A DNA stretch of 64,000 bases. It comes from Rhabdornis inornatus (lineage: Eukaryota; Chordata; Aves; Passeriformes; Rhabdornithidae). Positions 21,401-34,027 of the stretch are shown in pieces (the first letter of the stretch is position 1; each line of letters opens with the position of its first letter). Location: NCBI GenBank assembly GCA_013397075.1, contig VWZS01003947.1, positions 1,363,322-1,427,321 of the forward strand, given 5' to 3'. The notes below the pieces were generated by a model. That model was not told where the DNA came from, searched no databases, and was given only the letters and a program-made list of their open reading frames with translations. Both the position numbers and the translations under genes were made by a program.

Positions 21401-24066
21401 AGAGATGGGAAAGTTATCTGGTATTTCTCTTTTCTCTTAACCAAGGCCAGTCTTATTTTCTCACTTTGCTTACTTTGATTTCCTCTGATGAAAATGCTTA
21501 TTCAGTTAATGTCTGATTACTGTGACCTTCTCTTCTCTTTGCAATACTTCTATCTTGCTGAAACTGTTGTTTTTCATCTTATGATGTGCCAACTACTTTA
21601 ATCTTTATTGCATGATGAATTTTAAGGCATTTAAAATTTCGGCATACCAGGTAGCTATTGCAGTGAACTAGTTATGATCAAGTCACATGTGCCTAACTCT
21701 TACTTGACTGTGCTAAATTAGAAAGACTGATATGGCTGCTTCTGGATTTTGGGTAAGATTTACAAGTAGGCAGTTTGATACCTGTTTTTTACTTCTATTT
21801 TATGCAAATAACTTAGCATGATACACAAAATTAAAAAGCAGCAAAACCAAGGTGTATTAAGGGAGTACTAGCTCCAGTGTATCACTGAAAAAAATAAATA
21901 ACAAAAAATTGCTGAAACCTCCTTATGCAAGCCACACTTTGTCTAAGGAATGACAACTTGAAGAATATTCTTTTAAAATTCTGTTACTGTGCCTTAACTT
22001 CTAATTTAAGATAACACATGCCAGTTTGACAAGATTGTATGAATGCTTTTTTAAAATAGTGTTTGGTAATATGGAAAATGTTTGCTTAGACTCAAGGATG
22101 ACAGTCTCAGTTTTCAAAAATAGTCGCTGTGATGTGCTGTTGGAGGTACTGTAATTAGTCTTAAAAATAGTTACACAAGTGCATGCTTATTTATTTGTGT
22201 TAATCTTTTTAATATTCTAGTGCATGACACTAATGCTGACTTCTTGCTCTATTTTAAAAATACCTGCCTGTTAATGTTATGAATATTTGACACCTCTGGC
22301 TTGGATGTTTATAAATATTTGAAGTCAGGGATATGAGTATCCCAATATTAATGTATAAGTTTTTGTGCAAGACAAGGGCCTTCATAGATTTGGGAGTTTT
22401 TTGAGGCTTCCTCACTGGAGCTGTGCAGTAAATGAATTAAGTTTACCAAATGCTTATAGAGCTTCTTTGTCAATCCAACTCAATGGAATTTTTCAGTATG
22501 TGGGTTTTTTTCTCTTCCCATTTCTGAAATGGTGAGGTGTTATCATTACAGATTGGCAGTGAGGGTGGGCACTGCCAAAGTCATGCATCCAGTGAAGTGC
22601 TGAGCCTCTGTTTCCTGGAGCATGCACTTGTGTCAGCTCTCTGAGTGTACAGTGAACTTCACTGCACAGAGTCAGCAGGGAGCCCTGTTGTTATCTCCTT
22701 GCTGATAAATATTTGTGCCTTCCTATGTGGACAGATGCTGCTGCCTTTCCCTTAAAACTATACAACATCTTAAATTGTTTTCCGGCCCTTGTAACTGTGC
22801 TACCACTTGAAGTTTGAAATACTGGAAAGTTTTCATTGAGAAGAGATTTCTACTTCTGTAAATTTTTTTTTTTTTAAACTGCTAGAATGGAGGAAAATGT
22901 GACACTTTCTAATAATAAGGGAACACTCTGCATTTTTTCACATTGCCAAGTTGAAAAACAGGGTTTGGTTGTTTTCCTAACATTATCTTTTGGCATCTCA
23001 TAGTTTGCAAAACTGAAAAAAGAATTAATGCTTTGGAGAAAATAGGAAAATTCAGTGAGTGCAGTAGGATTAGAAAGGAAATTAAAATAGTCTTAGTGAT
23101 GACTTGTAAAAGTAGAAGAGTAAAAAAGACTGAAAATTTTTAATTTTGAGGACTTTTTCTTAATGTTCACTCAAAATAGAAATTGAAGTTATAACTTCAA
23201 CAAAATCAATTAGTATATTGCTGAAATCAACAGGAGCTACCAAAAAACAAGTGAAAACCCTGGACAGAAAAATGAAGATTCATCAGTTGAACTATTGGAA
23301 ATGTTGTGGTAGAATCTCTTGTACTTTTCAGTAGAAGTCAGTACTTTTCTGTAGCAAAGCCATCCTCAGTTGTCATACCTGAATTTGAGAAGACCTTGCC
23401 TTGCTCTGTTTCACAAAGATTGCTTAGCAAAGTAAGATAATGGCTTGCTTTGTTTTTGTGATAATGTGTATCTCTGTGGTTCAGTTGGATGATTTCATAA
23501 TTGGAAGTTGTGTTATTTGTAATCAACAGAGCAATGCTGTTCTCATCTCTGAACTGTGATTAAATGTTAAGAGCCCTTGAAACTGATGTCTAAAGTTTCC
23601 TTTGCTTTGCCTTGGTTAAATTTTTCATTAGTTAGTGGTTCAGCACAGTCCTTACAGTGGAACTTAAGTACACTACTTTCAGTCTGTTGTTTTTGTAAAT
23701 GTAAGGCCTCCAAACAGTGGTGTCTTCAGAGGAAAAGAGAATATATAAACCTCTTGGTACAAATTATTAAGATACTTCTCAATGTGGTTTTGCATATGCA
23801 ATTAATAAAAAAAAAATTAAAAATCTGCAGGTACAGATAAAAATGTGTTTAAAGAGAATGTGTTCTAGCGATTCTTCACAAGCTATGTATGGCCTTAACA
23901 ATTAAATTCGTGTCTCTAGGCTAGACAACAGCAAGCAGAACTGGCACAGCAGGAATGGCTACAGATGCAACAAGCAGCTCAACAGGCACAGCTCGCTGCT
24001 GCCTCAGCCAGTGCATCCAATCAGGCAGGGTCTTCTCAGGATGAAGATGATGAAGATGATATCTGA
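15219..24066 (+). CDS. DR1: DR1 (NC2-beta), TBP-associated transcription repressor, three coding exons, complete
   Basis: Exons 15219-15438, 20546-20709 and 23920-24066 join into 531 nt (176 aa), the usual vertebrate length. Residues about 10-80 form the H2B-like histone fold, including LTIPRAAINKMIKETLP, RVANDARELVVNCCTEFIHL and ISPEHVIQALESLGFG. A charged helix (YISEVKEVLQECK) and a Gln/Ala-rich segment (about 117-160) follow, with an acidic tail DEDDEDDI. The family protein pairs with NC2-alpha (DRAP1) and binds TBP on promoter DNA, blocking TFIIA/TFIIB entry; it is also a subunit of the ATAC acetyltransferase complex. It acts in the nucleus. The start has good context (cagccaggATGG). All splice sites are GT-AG and no frame break is present. 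Position just upstream of FNBP1L agrees with conserved gene order. Confidence 0.97.
15439..20545 (+). other. DR1 intron 1
   Basis: 5.1 kb, GT-AG. Open frames here are short and have no recognisable domains. No repeat element was recognised. Confidence 0.85.
20546..20709 (+). CDS. DR1: DR1 coding exon 2
   Basis: Acceptor tttctttctag, donor gtaagt. Encodes ALESLGFGSYISEVKEVLQE through RQQQELFAQ, i.e. the end of the histone fold and the following basic helix (KRRKASSRL). Ends in phase 0. Confidence 0.96.
20710..23919 (+). other. DR1 intron 2
   Basis: 3.2 kb, GT-AG. Contains a short CA-rich run near 21235-21253 and a 9-bp inverted repeat at 22553-22578. No exon-like open frame. Confidence 0.85.
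22553..22578. repeat. Inverted repeat, 9-bp arms TTGGCAGTG/CACTGCCAA
   Basis: Perfect arms with an 8-nt G-rich spacer. The TTGGC...GCCAA ends resemble a loosely spaced NF1-type half-site pair. It lies in DR1 intron 2. Confidence 0.6.
23920..24066 (+). CDS. DR1: DR1 coding exon 3 (terminal)
   Basis: Acceptor cgtgtctctag. Encodes ARQQQAELAQQEWLQMQQAA, further Gln/Ala-rich sequence, and the acidic end DEDDEDDI before TGA. This is the Q/A-rich region associated with repression in the family. Confidence 0.96.
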   Translation, partial: ARQQQAELAQQEWLQMQQAAQQAQLAAASASASNQAGSSQDEDDEDDI

Positions 24067-26060
24067 AAATCACCAGCTGAGTTGTCTTACTAAGAAATAC
24101 TTTTCCTGCACAATGAAAACAGTGAAATGAATGCTTACCTGTAAGTTTGTATGCATCGTGGACTGGCAGTTGGTATTCTAGGGGTGTCTGCTGTTGTGTG
24201 CTGTACATGTATAAACTGTCTTTTTTGAACTCTTGAAGATTTAAGGTTCAGTATCATATCAACTTTAGATTTTTAATGGTGTATATGGAAATTTTAGATA
24301 GCAGTGCGTCATTTATTTGATCAATAAACAGTGTTACAATAAACAACATGTTTATAAAATATAGTGAGATTTATACAAAAAGCTCTAAATCCACATTTGC
24401 ATTTCTTCCCTTTTAACTAAACTATGAAATCTTACTTAGAATTTTTAATTGTTTTTTGGGGGAGTGGTACAGTAGATGTAATCTGTTAACAGGAAAAAAA
24501 GTAGAGTTCAGCATAGAAGAGTCTGAATTCTTAGTTCTTTTTAAAATGAGGATGTATATGGCAATAAATATTATATATGCTTGCATACCACACTTGTTAA
24601 AATTTGAAAATTATACATTTTCACCAAGCTAGGAAAAGGTATGTTTAATAGGAGTTGTACAAATTCAGTCATTTTTTTTGTATAGGGGTGAAAAAAAATA
24701 AACCCATGGTTTTATTATGACATCCTTTTGACAGTCCTAACTGAGTATTTCACTTCAAAGACTGCCTGGTTTGAAGAACTAACTCTTCTATTACTTCACT
24801 CCAGTTTAATGTTAACTGTTGTTGATGGTATTTTGTAGTCCAGATTCATTCATATTGTTGAAATATAAAGCTGGAACTTGAAGAAACAAAATTGTTTGTT
24901 CTGCTGATGTGGCAGGGAGTGATTAAGTATTCAAGCCCAAGAAGGCAAAAGCTGATCCTAACAGCATGTTTGTCATAAAAGAGAGAATTTATTTAACCTT
25001 GAGTAGTCATTGTCAGCATAATGCTAACATTCTCCAGACTAGATTGCCACTGGATTGCTGAGATGCCTTGTTAAACGACAACATTTTCTTCACTCAGATT
25101 GGTTTGTAGGTAAGTCCAGGTTTCTGATCAACTGTTCCCCAAGAGTAATCAGCAGCAATACATGAAACAGAAATTATGTACTTGTCCTTTTGATAGTTCT
25201 GTTGATTTAATGGATGAGCAGCTGTCCTTTGTGTTGAAATAAAGCACAGTAGTGTCCCTTGCTGAGTTTTAATGTGTTACTTGAAGTAATACTGGCATAT
25301 CTTCTGGTACACTAATCTGAGCAGACTAGAAAAGCCACTTGCATGCTGCTCTGTAGATGACCCCATAGCTCTCTAACAATTTGGATGGTTTTATAACTTA
25401 GGTCCTCAGCGAGTTGCTCTAGATAGAATTCTTGAGGAGGGCTGCAGCAGTCTGTTTACATAAGGATGCAAACAGCAAATGGTGGGCCCATTTTTATGTA
25501 AAGATCTGAGCAAGATACAATTGGCATGTATTCAGATCTCAGTCACATAGTGACTTTTGGTTTAAATTTGAGATGTGTTAAGTTGCATATTGAATAAATG
25601 TGAACATGTCTTTAAAAGCAGTAATGCAGTGAAAACTCAGAAGAGTATTTGTTTGAATGTTTAAGTTTAAAAAAGAAAAAAAAAACAAACTTTCCTGGCT
25701 ACTACATAAAATATGTTAGGCAAGGTTTGACTGAGGAAGTGGTTTTCTGTAAAGGTTTAAGTACCAAAGGTAGAAAATCTAGTCTAGTGATACAATGTTA
25801 ATGTGCAGTGTTGGCTTTTCTAATTTGTACTGTAACACCTTCACACTTTCTATTTTAAATGAGTCTTTTCCTTCTAAATAATACTAGGTATATTTTCACA
25901 CCTTTCTTTTCTGATGCAGAAATCAGGTTAACATTTTACTGCATCTGGTATGTATGGTGTAATGTTTGAATTTTTGTGACCTTTCTTTTTGGACATTCTT
26001 GTGCTTTTTCATATGCTGTATTCTTCAAGCAATAAAATTCTGATGTGTTTTTATAAAATT
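24067..26060 (+). other. DR1: DR1 3' UTR with proximal and distal poly(A) signals
   Basis: Proximal AATAAA at 24323 and 24338 would give a roughly 0.3-kb 3' UTR. AATAAA at 26031, followed by a GT/T-rich stretch, would give one of about 2 kb. Tandem alternative polyadenylation is likely; the distal end is an inference from signal quality. Confidence 0.55.
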
Positions 26061-29000
26061 GCTTTTATATTTAATGAACAGTCTGTCTTCTTCATTTCCT
26101 TTATAAACAAAAAAGACTACTTAAACCCTGTTTTTATTTTGGCTTACTGAACCCTTTTTGTGACCTGAAGTCTTGCTGTTGGATGACATTGCTGTGCACT
26201 GGGGTTGTTACTGCTTGAAAACGATATTTCTGGGCTTGACCTGCTCTCTTTCCTCTTGGGAATTGCATTTAGTATGTATATATTTTTATAACATGACATT
26301 CTGCACCTGAAAAGTTGCACAAAAGCCCTGTAGATTGTGTACCAGCTGCTGAAATACTTTCATAAAGTGAAAGGCCACAGGCAGAGGCTGAGGTAGTAAG
26401 AATTTAATTTCATGTAGATAGTCATGATTAGAGATTACTTATTCAGCCATTCTTCCCCAGGTATGAAAATAAACTCTGGCACTTTCAACAAACACATTTT
26501 GTATTACTTTGCCGTTGTGCTTCCATGCAGGAGCTGCTCAGCGAAGACAGATTTCTGAATTTATGGTACCCCTGATGTTTTTGGTACAGCAGGTACATAG
26601 AGCATGAAGTTTGGCTAGTGAACTGTGTTGTTGCTTTGTCTCACAAGAAACACGTATAAGGATGTGTCTGTTTCTTAAATATTGAGTTGATGAGATTATC
26701 TGTGGGTTTTCCATAATTACTCTGACAGTCTGTTTCAGAGTGCTCAAGTGACTTTCTTATGAAATCTTTCTATTCTATTCCTTTATTAAAGTGCACGTTT
26801 GCATGACACTCTGGATAATTAATACAGTTACATTTACTACACTGAGGTACTTTTAATGGAGTATCTTAGGGATTCTAAACATCAAATGCCTAAAATGGTA
26901 TTTGAATTTCAGTATTTGCATGTGGCTATTTGAGCTACATTTTGAAATACTGGAATTTCTGCCACAATGGAAAATGTCCCTGAAAGCCACAGATACAGAT
27001 TATGTTTCTCAGATTTTGTGAAACTATCTCCACAAAGGAGGACTGTGTGTAATAATGCCTGGTTGATTATTTTGTATGGGAAGATTGTTTTCATTTGAAA
27101 CAAAGCTAAGTAAAGGTGACTTGGCATTTGAAAAAAAGCCAAGTAAAGTGACGTAATGACTTTAGGACAGCCAAACCCTTACTCTGAAATGTGTACCTCA
27201 TTTTAGTTTCCTAGGAGTGGATTGTGATTTTGTAAACCATGCACAAAACAATGTGGAAGGAGGAGGAGGGGAAGTGTAATATGAAAGATAAAACATGCTA
27301 TGGTTAAATTTACTTTTGGTATTTTACTGTTTACCTGTCTAACATGGAAAAGTTTTACTCTGCACCTTTACAGTGAGAGCACATCAGTGGGATGCTGGCC
27401 ATTGTTCAGATGGATTTTGCTTGCAGTCAGTACTAGCTCTTTGAGCCCTCAAACTTGTTAAAGGGACACTCATTAAATGTGCCATCTGGGACTAAAGGAT
27501 GCTCTATGGGTGCAACTCAGTGATGAAAAGGAGTGTCTGTGAGCCTTGCTTTTGGCCCATTAAGGTTTGCTGACAATCAGGACCAATAGGTTCCTTTTCG
27601 AAATACGTTTGTGCTTAGTTTGAATTTTTCTCCTAATTTAAATGAGTGCTTTTGGTTTTGATTCCATGCCACCATTGCTACAGAAATCAGTAACTCTGAG
27701 AATTTAATAATGGCTTTGGAAGTACGTATTCCAGTTCTTGGGTATGTGGGGAAACAAATGTGCTAGAGCTGTGCATTTCTGGAAGGAAACAGATTGAGTA
27801 AAAATGTTCTGTTCTGTGGTACTGTGCTGTAATACAACTGAAGCCAATACCTGGGGAGTGGAGGTTTTGCAACAAAATAATTAGACAGTGAATCCAATTG
27901 GATACACCTAATCCCATACATCAGTCATGGATAAATCCAATAAATACAGGTTTTGCTGTGGGGATGAGCCTAGCAGAAACTTCAGCAATCTGGAAATCTG
28001 TAATACACGATACTCCTGCATATATTGGGGAAAGATTTTAGTTATTCATGGCCATGATTTCTTGTTGCATCAACTGCAGGAATATATGAAGATGTTTATC
28101 TCACAGCTTGAACCAAAAGTTCAGGTAAGGATGGACCATACTTATTACAACAAGTTTGGTTTTTTTCCCTGCATTTTAAATGTGAACAGCTACTATGCTT
28201 TACATATCTGGGGTGAATTATAAGAGGCATATTAAACTATGTAAAGACTACACTTAATTTTAGGCTGACTGTTCATGTAGTAATTTTTTGTAATACTTCA
28301 GAAATTTTCTTTTTGTCTTGTTTCAAAGGAAATTGGTTTCTCCCTCAGCTTCCACCCAGGGTGACTAACATTAGAGTAGTAATATTGTATGGTGTAACTT
28401 TGAATGATTTCCACACTCATTTCAGTAGTAATTAGTCCAGTTTTGGTATTAGTTCAAAACTTACTAGTCAGTAATCATAAATTACTACATCTTCAAAGCA
28501 TGATACAAGTATTAATCAGGTGTGGGCAATGTTACACTGTGCTTTGAAGTTAACACTTTCACATGCTACAGAACTAAAAGGTGGTGCCCTATGTAGAGGA
28601 AAAAGATGTTATCTTCATGGTAGGGTGAATCATCTAGAGAATAAATGATTGGGAAAACAAACAGACTTGTAAAAGGCATTGTCAGAGATGAATGCATTTA
28701 TTTGTAATAACATAGTGCCTGTGTTTGCTGGTTATGGACCAGGACTTGGTTTCTTTAATGTTGTGTTGAAGTTTCATTCTAGCAGCTCAGAGTGAAAAAC
28801 CGCAGCTGAATTAGAAATCAAACTCAATGTTGTTTTAGTTTCAGGTAGTTTGTTTTCTCAGGCAGCAGTGTAAGCCATGGAAGAGCAGTAAATTTGTCAG
28901 GGCAGTGGCAGTGTTAGTAAAGCAAAATCCAACAGTCTTCACCATCCCAGCCTGCAAGAACGGAGACATCACTCTGTAGAAATGTTAGAAAATATGTATG

Positions 29001-31020
29001 AAGGAGTTATGTGACCAAGAAACATATTTTCCTTTTATTCTACTGTAGTGTAAACACCTAACTGGTGCCATTTTTACATGCAGATAATTAATATTCAAGC
29101 AAGTAAAAATCAGAATTTAAATACAATTGCTTCTTAAGTATGTACTTACATATGTCTTCCATATTATCTGATGGATTAGCTATTCTATACCTGCGGTAAT
29201 TTAATTGTCTGAGATTGTTCGGCAAGTTGTATGCAACTAAACTCATTACCTTTAAATCATGAATAACTTGTTTTTATTTTCCATGTATTCTGAAACAATC
29301 ATATTTTCATTTCTATAAAAATTTTAGAGTTTTTGAGATGCCTTTGTTTAAAAAAAATCTCGTTCTAAAAATGTAAACAAAACTAAATGTTATGGAGAAA
29401 AAAATAGTTTATCTTGATACATTATATAATTGAAATAAAGGGACAGTTTTTGAGTGAAAAGGAAAAGGTATTTGTCCTGTCTGCAGGATGTGAAAATGGT
29501 ATTGGTACAATACAGAATAACTGAAGCATCACTTCTGTTAGCAACTTATCTTTTCCAAAATGTGTAAAAAAATATTAAGTATTATTTTACCTTTTTTCCT
29601 GTGTGCTGGTGGATGTTCTGAGGCAAAAATCACCCTTCAGATTTGCTCTCAGGGAGAGGATGGGCTGGCAGGTATTCCTTCCAAATGTGAAGGGTCTCTG
29701 AGGCATGAATCAGAGTCCTGTGCGAAGAACTATAGGAGCAGGCAAGCCTGGAGGGAGGAATTTCACTGATTGCTTTAACTGTGTTTTTGATTTACTCATG
29801 TGCAAAAGGGATTGAGAATTGCCCATTTCCCTAAAATCTCTAGTATTGACTGTGTCACAATAGCATAATTAAAAATTTCTCCTTTATGGATACAGAATAA
29901 AGCTTCTGAATGCTGAGAGTTTTCAAACATATCTGTGTTGGGATGTACTTTTGTAACCCGCCCCAGTGGTCTCTATATTCCAAGCCAGAAGGGCAATTTA
30001 TTCCTCACATTGAGTCAAATTTTTGTTTGGTGTTGAAAATAGTGCATTTTTAAATGTGAAAAAAGGGCATAGGAAATAGTGACATGATAACTTCTTTCTG
30101 TGGATTAGATATTAAGACACAAAGTAGCAACACAACCCTTATGTATTTAAGCCTCTGTGTATTTAATATTTAGAAATTTATCAGTTGATGAGATCTGAAC
30201 ATAAGGAGAGTTCTTAAGACACTGGTAAATCTAAAGGCTAAAACCTTGGCTACTAGAAGATGAGTGTTAGAGAGGGAAAATAACAGTAAGTTGTGTATAT
30301 TCTTCCCTTTGCATGTAACCTTGTCTCAAAGGGAAAAGTGTACAAAGGGATGTGGAGGAAAAATCTCTTACTACCTGTTGGATTTAATCTGCCTTTGAAA
30401 TCCAAAGAGCAAGCAATGCACTTTGAATTTAGTTAAATAGAGCTTCAAAAGTGTAATGTCACAAACCCCAAATTCTTTCATAATGAAGTGATCTCTTTAT
30501 TTTTGGTTCTGTTCCTCTGGGATTATTTGAAAATTTCTGCAGTTAGTCTCTGATCAGAATCTCACTTGGAAGAAATAAAAATGGTAAACTGGGTTGTAGC
30601 TATCTTTATTAATATGAGATAGAGACATAGAAAGGTAAATTATTTGCTAAGTGGGATATCTATTCTACGCACAGCACACTGTTCTTATTCCCACTGTTAA
30701 TTTATTTCCTGATTCCTATTCTTTTAATGTAATTAATAGTGGGAAGGAAAGCATTTTCTTTGACGTGTGAATAACTTTTGAGTTTCCCTACAGATTGTGA
30801 TCCTTTGGAATTTTTTCCATGCATCAGTTAAATGTGGTATTAAACAATGGACATCAACTTTCTTATGAGAGGAGGAACCACCCCAACCGTAAAATAAGGG
30901 AAGGACACGTGAAATTAAACCCCTGGCGACTGAAATGAAATCCTTTGAGAGAGAAGTGATGACCTGCAGTTGTATGGAAGGTAGGACTATCAAGGGGTCG
31001 TTGGCCCTCTAGTTTTCCAG
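26060..31020. other. Intergenic DNA downstream of DR1
   Basis: AT-rich, no recognised gene or RNA gene. The longest isolated + frame (27927-28223, 98 codons) has no domain signature and no supporting context. Confidence 0.6.
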
Positions 31021-31060
31021 TTAATGAGACTCGCACGGCGTTCAGCAGGAGCGGCTGGTG

Positions 31061-31130
31061 CAGCAGGTACTGCCGTGTCCGTGCAGCAGCAACAGCAACA
31101 GCAGCAGCAGCAGGCGCTGCCGAGTCCGAG

Positions 31131-31162
<32 letters not shown>

Positions 31163-31375
31163 GCAGGCGCTGCCGAGTCCGAGCAGCAGCAACAGCAACA
31201 GCAGCAGCAGCAGCAATAGCAGCAGCAGGCGCTGCCGAGTCCGAGCAGCAGCAATAGCAGCAGCAGCAATAGCAGCAGCAGCAATAGCAGCAGCAGCAGC
31301 AATAGCAGCAGCAGCAGCAATAGCAGCAGCAGCAATAGCAGCAGCAGCAGCGGGCGCTGCCGTGTCCGTGCCAGC
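31061..31375 (+). repeat. Composite CAG/CAA/TAG trinucleotide repeat with interspersed 15-mers
   Basis: Tracts of CAGCAGCAA and AGCAGCAAT type are punctuated by five copies of a 15-nt motif, GCGCTGCCGAGTCCG or close variants, at 31067, 31114, 31167, 31229 and 31354. The first and last copies carry GTGTCCG, and the three internal copies carry GAGTCCG. Spacings are 47, 53, 62 and 125 nt, all 2 modulo 3, so each motif shifts the frame. This produces long open but repetitive frames (poly-Q, poly-S, poly-A or poly-L), which I do not treat as genes. Confidence 0.9.
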
Positions 31376-33150
31376 AGTCTCTGCCGGGCTGGCTCTGCCG
31401 GCAGGCGGCTGTCGAGCACAGAAAATGGCTTTGGGCTCTGTGTGCACGAACTACTGAGGGTCACCTGAGCCGCTGTGTGCCGATAATGCGTGAACCAGTT
31501 CTAAATTCAAACTCGCTAGGGAGATTAAACAGTAACCTAGGATACCGAGCGTGTTCAACTATTAAGGCAGATTTTGCACAACTGCACGTACATTTGTTTC
31601 TGATTGTAATTCAAAGTCAGATGATAGTAAAATATTGCTTAGCAAGTCTTAAAATGGGTGATGCTGATCCTTTGCTACACATTCATCCACTATTCATTTT
31701 TCTACAGCTTGAATAGACACCATGACAGAGTCTCCATCTTTCATTATTGATACGTATGTCAATCCATACACTGCTTGAAAGCTGCTATTGATGCCAAGTG
31801 TAGTGACTGTTCAAGTTTTTGGTTATTGTCTAAAAGCTAATAGTCCTTATGCCTGTAGATAATATGGTAATGAAAAAAAAATTGAATATCAGAATTCACT
31901 ATGGCCATACTTAACTTTCCACATTAGATACAGCTTGATGTTCTTTTAATTTAAAGTAACATGCAAGGAAGGGGTTGATGGGAGAATGGAGAAGACATGG
32001 GTTAGGTGAACTGGAGGTAACAACGTAGCAAAGCCATTTATGGTTATGTTTTGATATAATTCTGAAGGGATGTACAGTGGAAGCAGATGGATTTGTAGTA
32101 TTCAAGCAAGCAATGCAAGCATTAGAAAGTTGAAAATCATATTTTAAAGTAATGAATTTGTAATTGTCTAGCCTCTAGGTTGGGATACAGTTTATATTAT
32201 CAAAAGGAAATGCTGAATTAGAATGTGATAGTCTTGTTTCACTGGGAAAAAAGTAAATTCCTATGAAATAAGGCTGTTTGTATACTTATAACATTGCTAG
32301 TTGATGCTGATTGACAACACATTTTCTCTGCTACATATGGCACAGAAAGATATGCTCTTGGCTATAGTGCAGGCAAAAAAAAGTGAGCACAGGATATTTT
32401 GTAAAAGCAGATGGAAGTTCTCATTTTTCCTCCTATTTTAGCTGGTGTTTGTAGTGTCCTTTCAGTTCTGTTATCCAATCACTCTTGATGTATTTGTTTG
32501 ATGAGATGAGAGGGGAAAAAAAGAAACAAGCCTTCCTTTTGCTATGTAAAATTCATTTCAGTACAGGAACTGGGCTGGAAGAGATGGAGGGGTACAGTTC
32601 TTCCCACAAAAATTCAGAGATAGGAGAAAAATTCAAGTTAGGTCATTTCAAGCAGTGGCTGATTTTGCACTAATAAATGAAATTTTCCTTCTGCCTTGAG
32701 GCAGGAGTGGTGTGGTCTAACTCATATAGTTTCCTGGTAATTTTCTGCTTTAAATAAAAAATAAATCAGTACTCAGAGTAAAACCATAAGTTGACTTTGC
32801 CTAATAGTTGTGATAGGAACTGAGTGGCAGTCAGTCTCTAGGCAGGTGCAGAGCTCCCAATGCTTTGCATACTGCTGGTTAACCATAACCAGCCTCTGGG
32901 AGTCTCAGGAAGTCTGTGGGGAGCTCAGCACAAGCTGAAGTGTCAGGACACCTATTCTTTTGTCTCAAAGTATTTCCTGAGCTGTGAAGTAATGATTACC
33001 CACTCACCACATGGAAGTATTATGAATATCAATATTTTTTAAAATTAGACCACTTAGAGTGCTGGTGATGGGGGAAATACATGTATAAAGGAAGAAGGGA
33101 GCTAAATTCTTTTGGTTTTGAAGCCGAAAGAGATAAAATGGTTTTTGCAG

Positions 33151-33167
33151 CCCCCCCCCCCCCCCCN
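33151..33167. other. Poly-C run ending at an assembly gap (N)
   Basis: Sixteen C's followed by a single N at 33167. The true length of the homopolymer and any lost sequence are unknown. Confidence 0.85.
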
Positions 33168-34019
33168 CTGGCTAGCAGAGAAAAGGATTAATGGCACCTC
33201 ACACTGAGACAGAGATATTTGGAAGTAATTTGTTTGGTCCTGCTGAGTTTTGTGGCAGTGGAAAGCTAAGCTGCTTCTGTCTTTAGAAAGTGTGCCCACA
33301 GGGAGTGCCAGACAGCTTTTCTGCCACTCCAAATTAATGATTCAGGTTGTTTTTCTGCCAGGATAATATCCTTAGGTACACTTGGAAACTCAAGTAGATT
33401 CTGTTGAAAAGTGAACAGGATTAGCAAAATACACAACTACTGTAGTAATTAGAATTATGTGGATTCAGTCCAAAAGCAGAATTGGGCAGTTTTCTTTTAA
33501 AGCCTGCATTAATGAGTCAATGATAGGGGGAACAGCTAAATATAAAAATAAATTTTCTAAGCTAAAAATAAGTTGCCATCATCTGCCAGAAGAAGCTAGT
33601 GGTTTACAAGGATACTAGGACAATGCAATCTATCATGAAGCCTTTGCTGCATGTAAAATTATTTGAATATGTCTTTAATATGTTCTTGAGTCCCCATAGT
33701 TGCATCCCCTCCTCCAATTGATGATTTTAAGGATGTGACTAGAAGAATAGAAATCTTTATGGTAATATTTGTGTAATTATTTCTAGGCTTAGAGTCAGCT
33801 GCATTCCCTGATAATGGAAACAATGTCAAAATTTTAAGTGATTAATGTTAACGTTTCTGGCAATATCCCACTGAGACGTGGTAGACTCTTCCCCTTGTCT
33901 TACAGCTTGGTCATTTCACATCCTCAACTGCTAAACTGGAGGAGAGCATGGCTCACGATTTCTATGGGAATCTCCTAGAGCAAGAGTGTGCTTCAGCAGG
34001 AAAAGGGGGTAACAGTGAC

Positions 34020-34027
34020 TGACGTCA
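34020..34027. promoter_or_regulatory. Palindromic CRE octamer TGACGTCA
   Basis: An exact full CREB/ATF consensus about 4.2 kb upstream of FNBP1L exon 1 in window coordinates. It is isolated, with no CpG island, so regulatory use is speculative. Confidence 0.3.

Noticed and set aside
27927..28223. Isolated 98-codon + frame between DR1 and FNBP1L
   Set aside because: No domain, no promoter or CpG context and no splice partner; a frame of this length is expected by chance in 64 kb.
30863..31464. Minus-strand open frames of 140-194 codons rich in Leu, Cys and Ala
   Set aside because: They are translations of the CAG composite repeat; the punctuating motifs shift frame each time, so no consistent protein is encoded.
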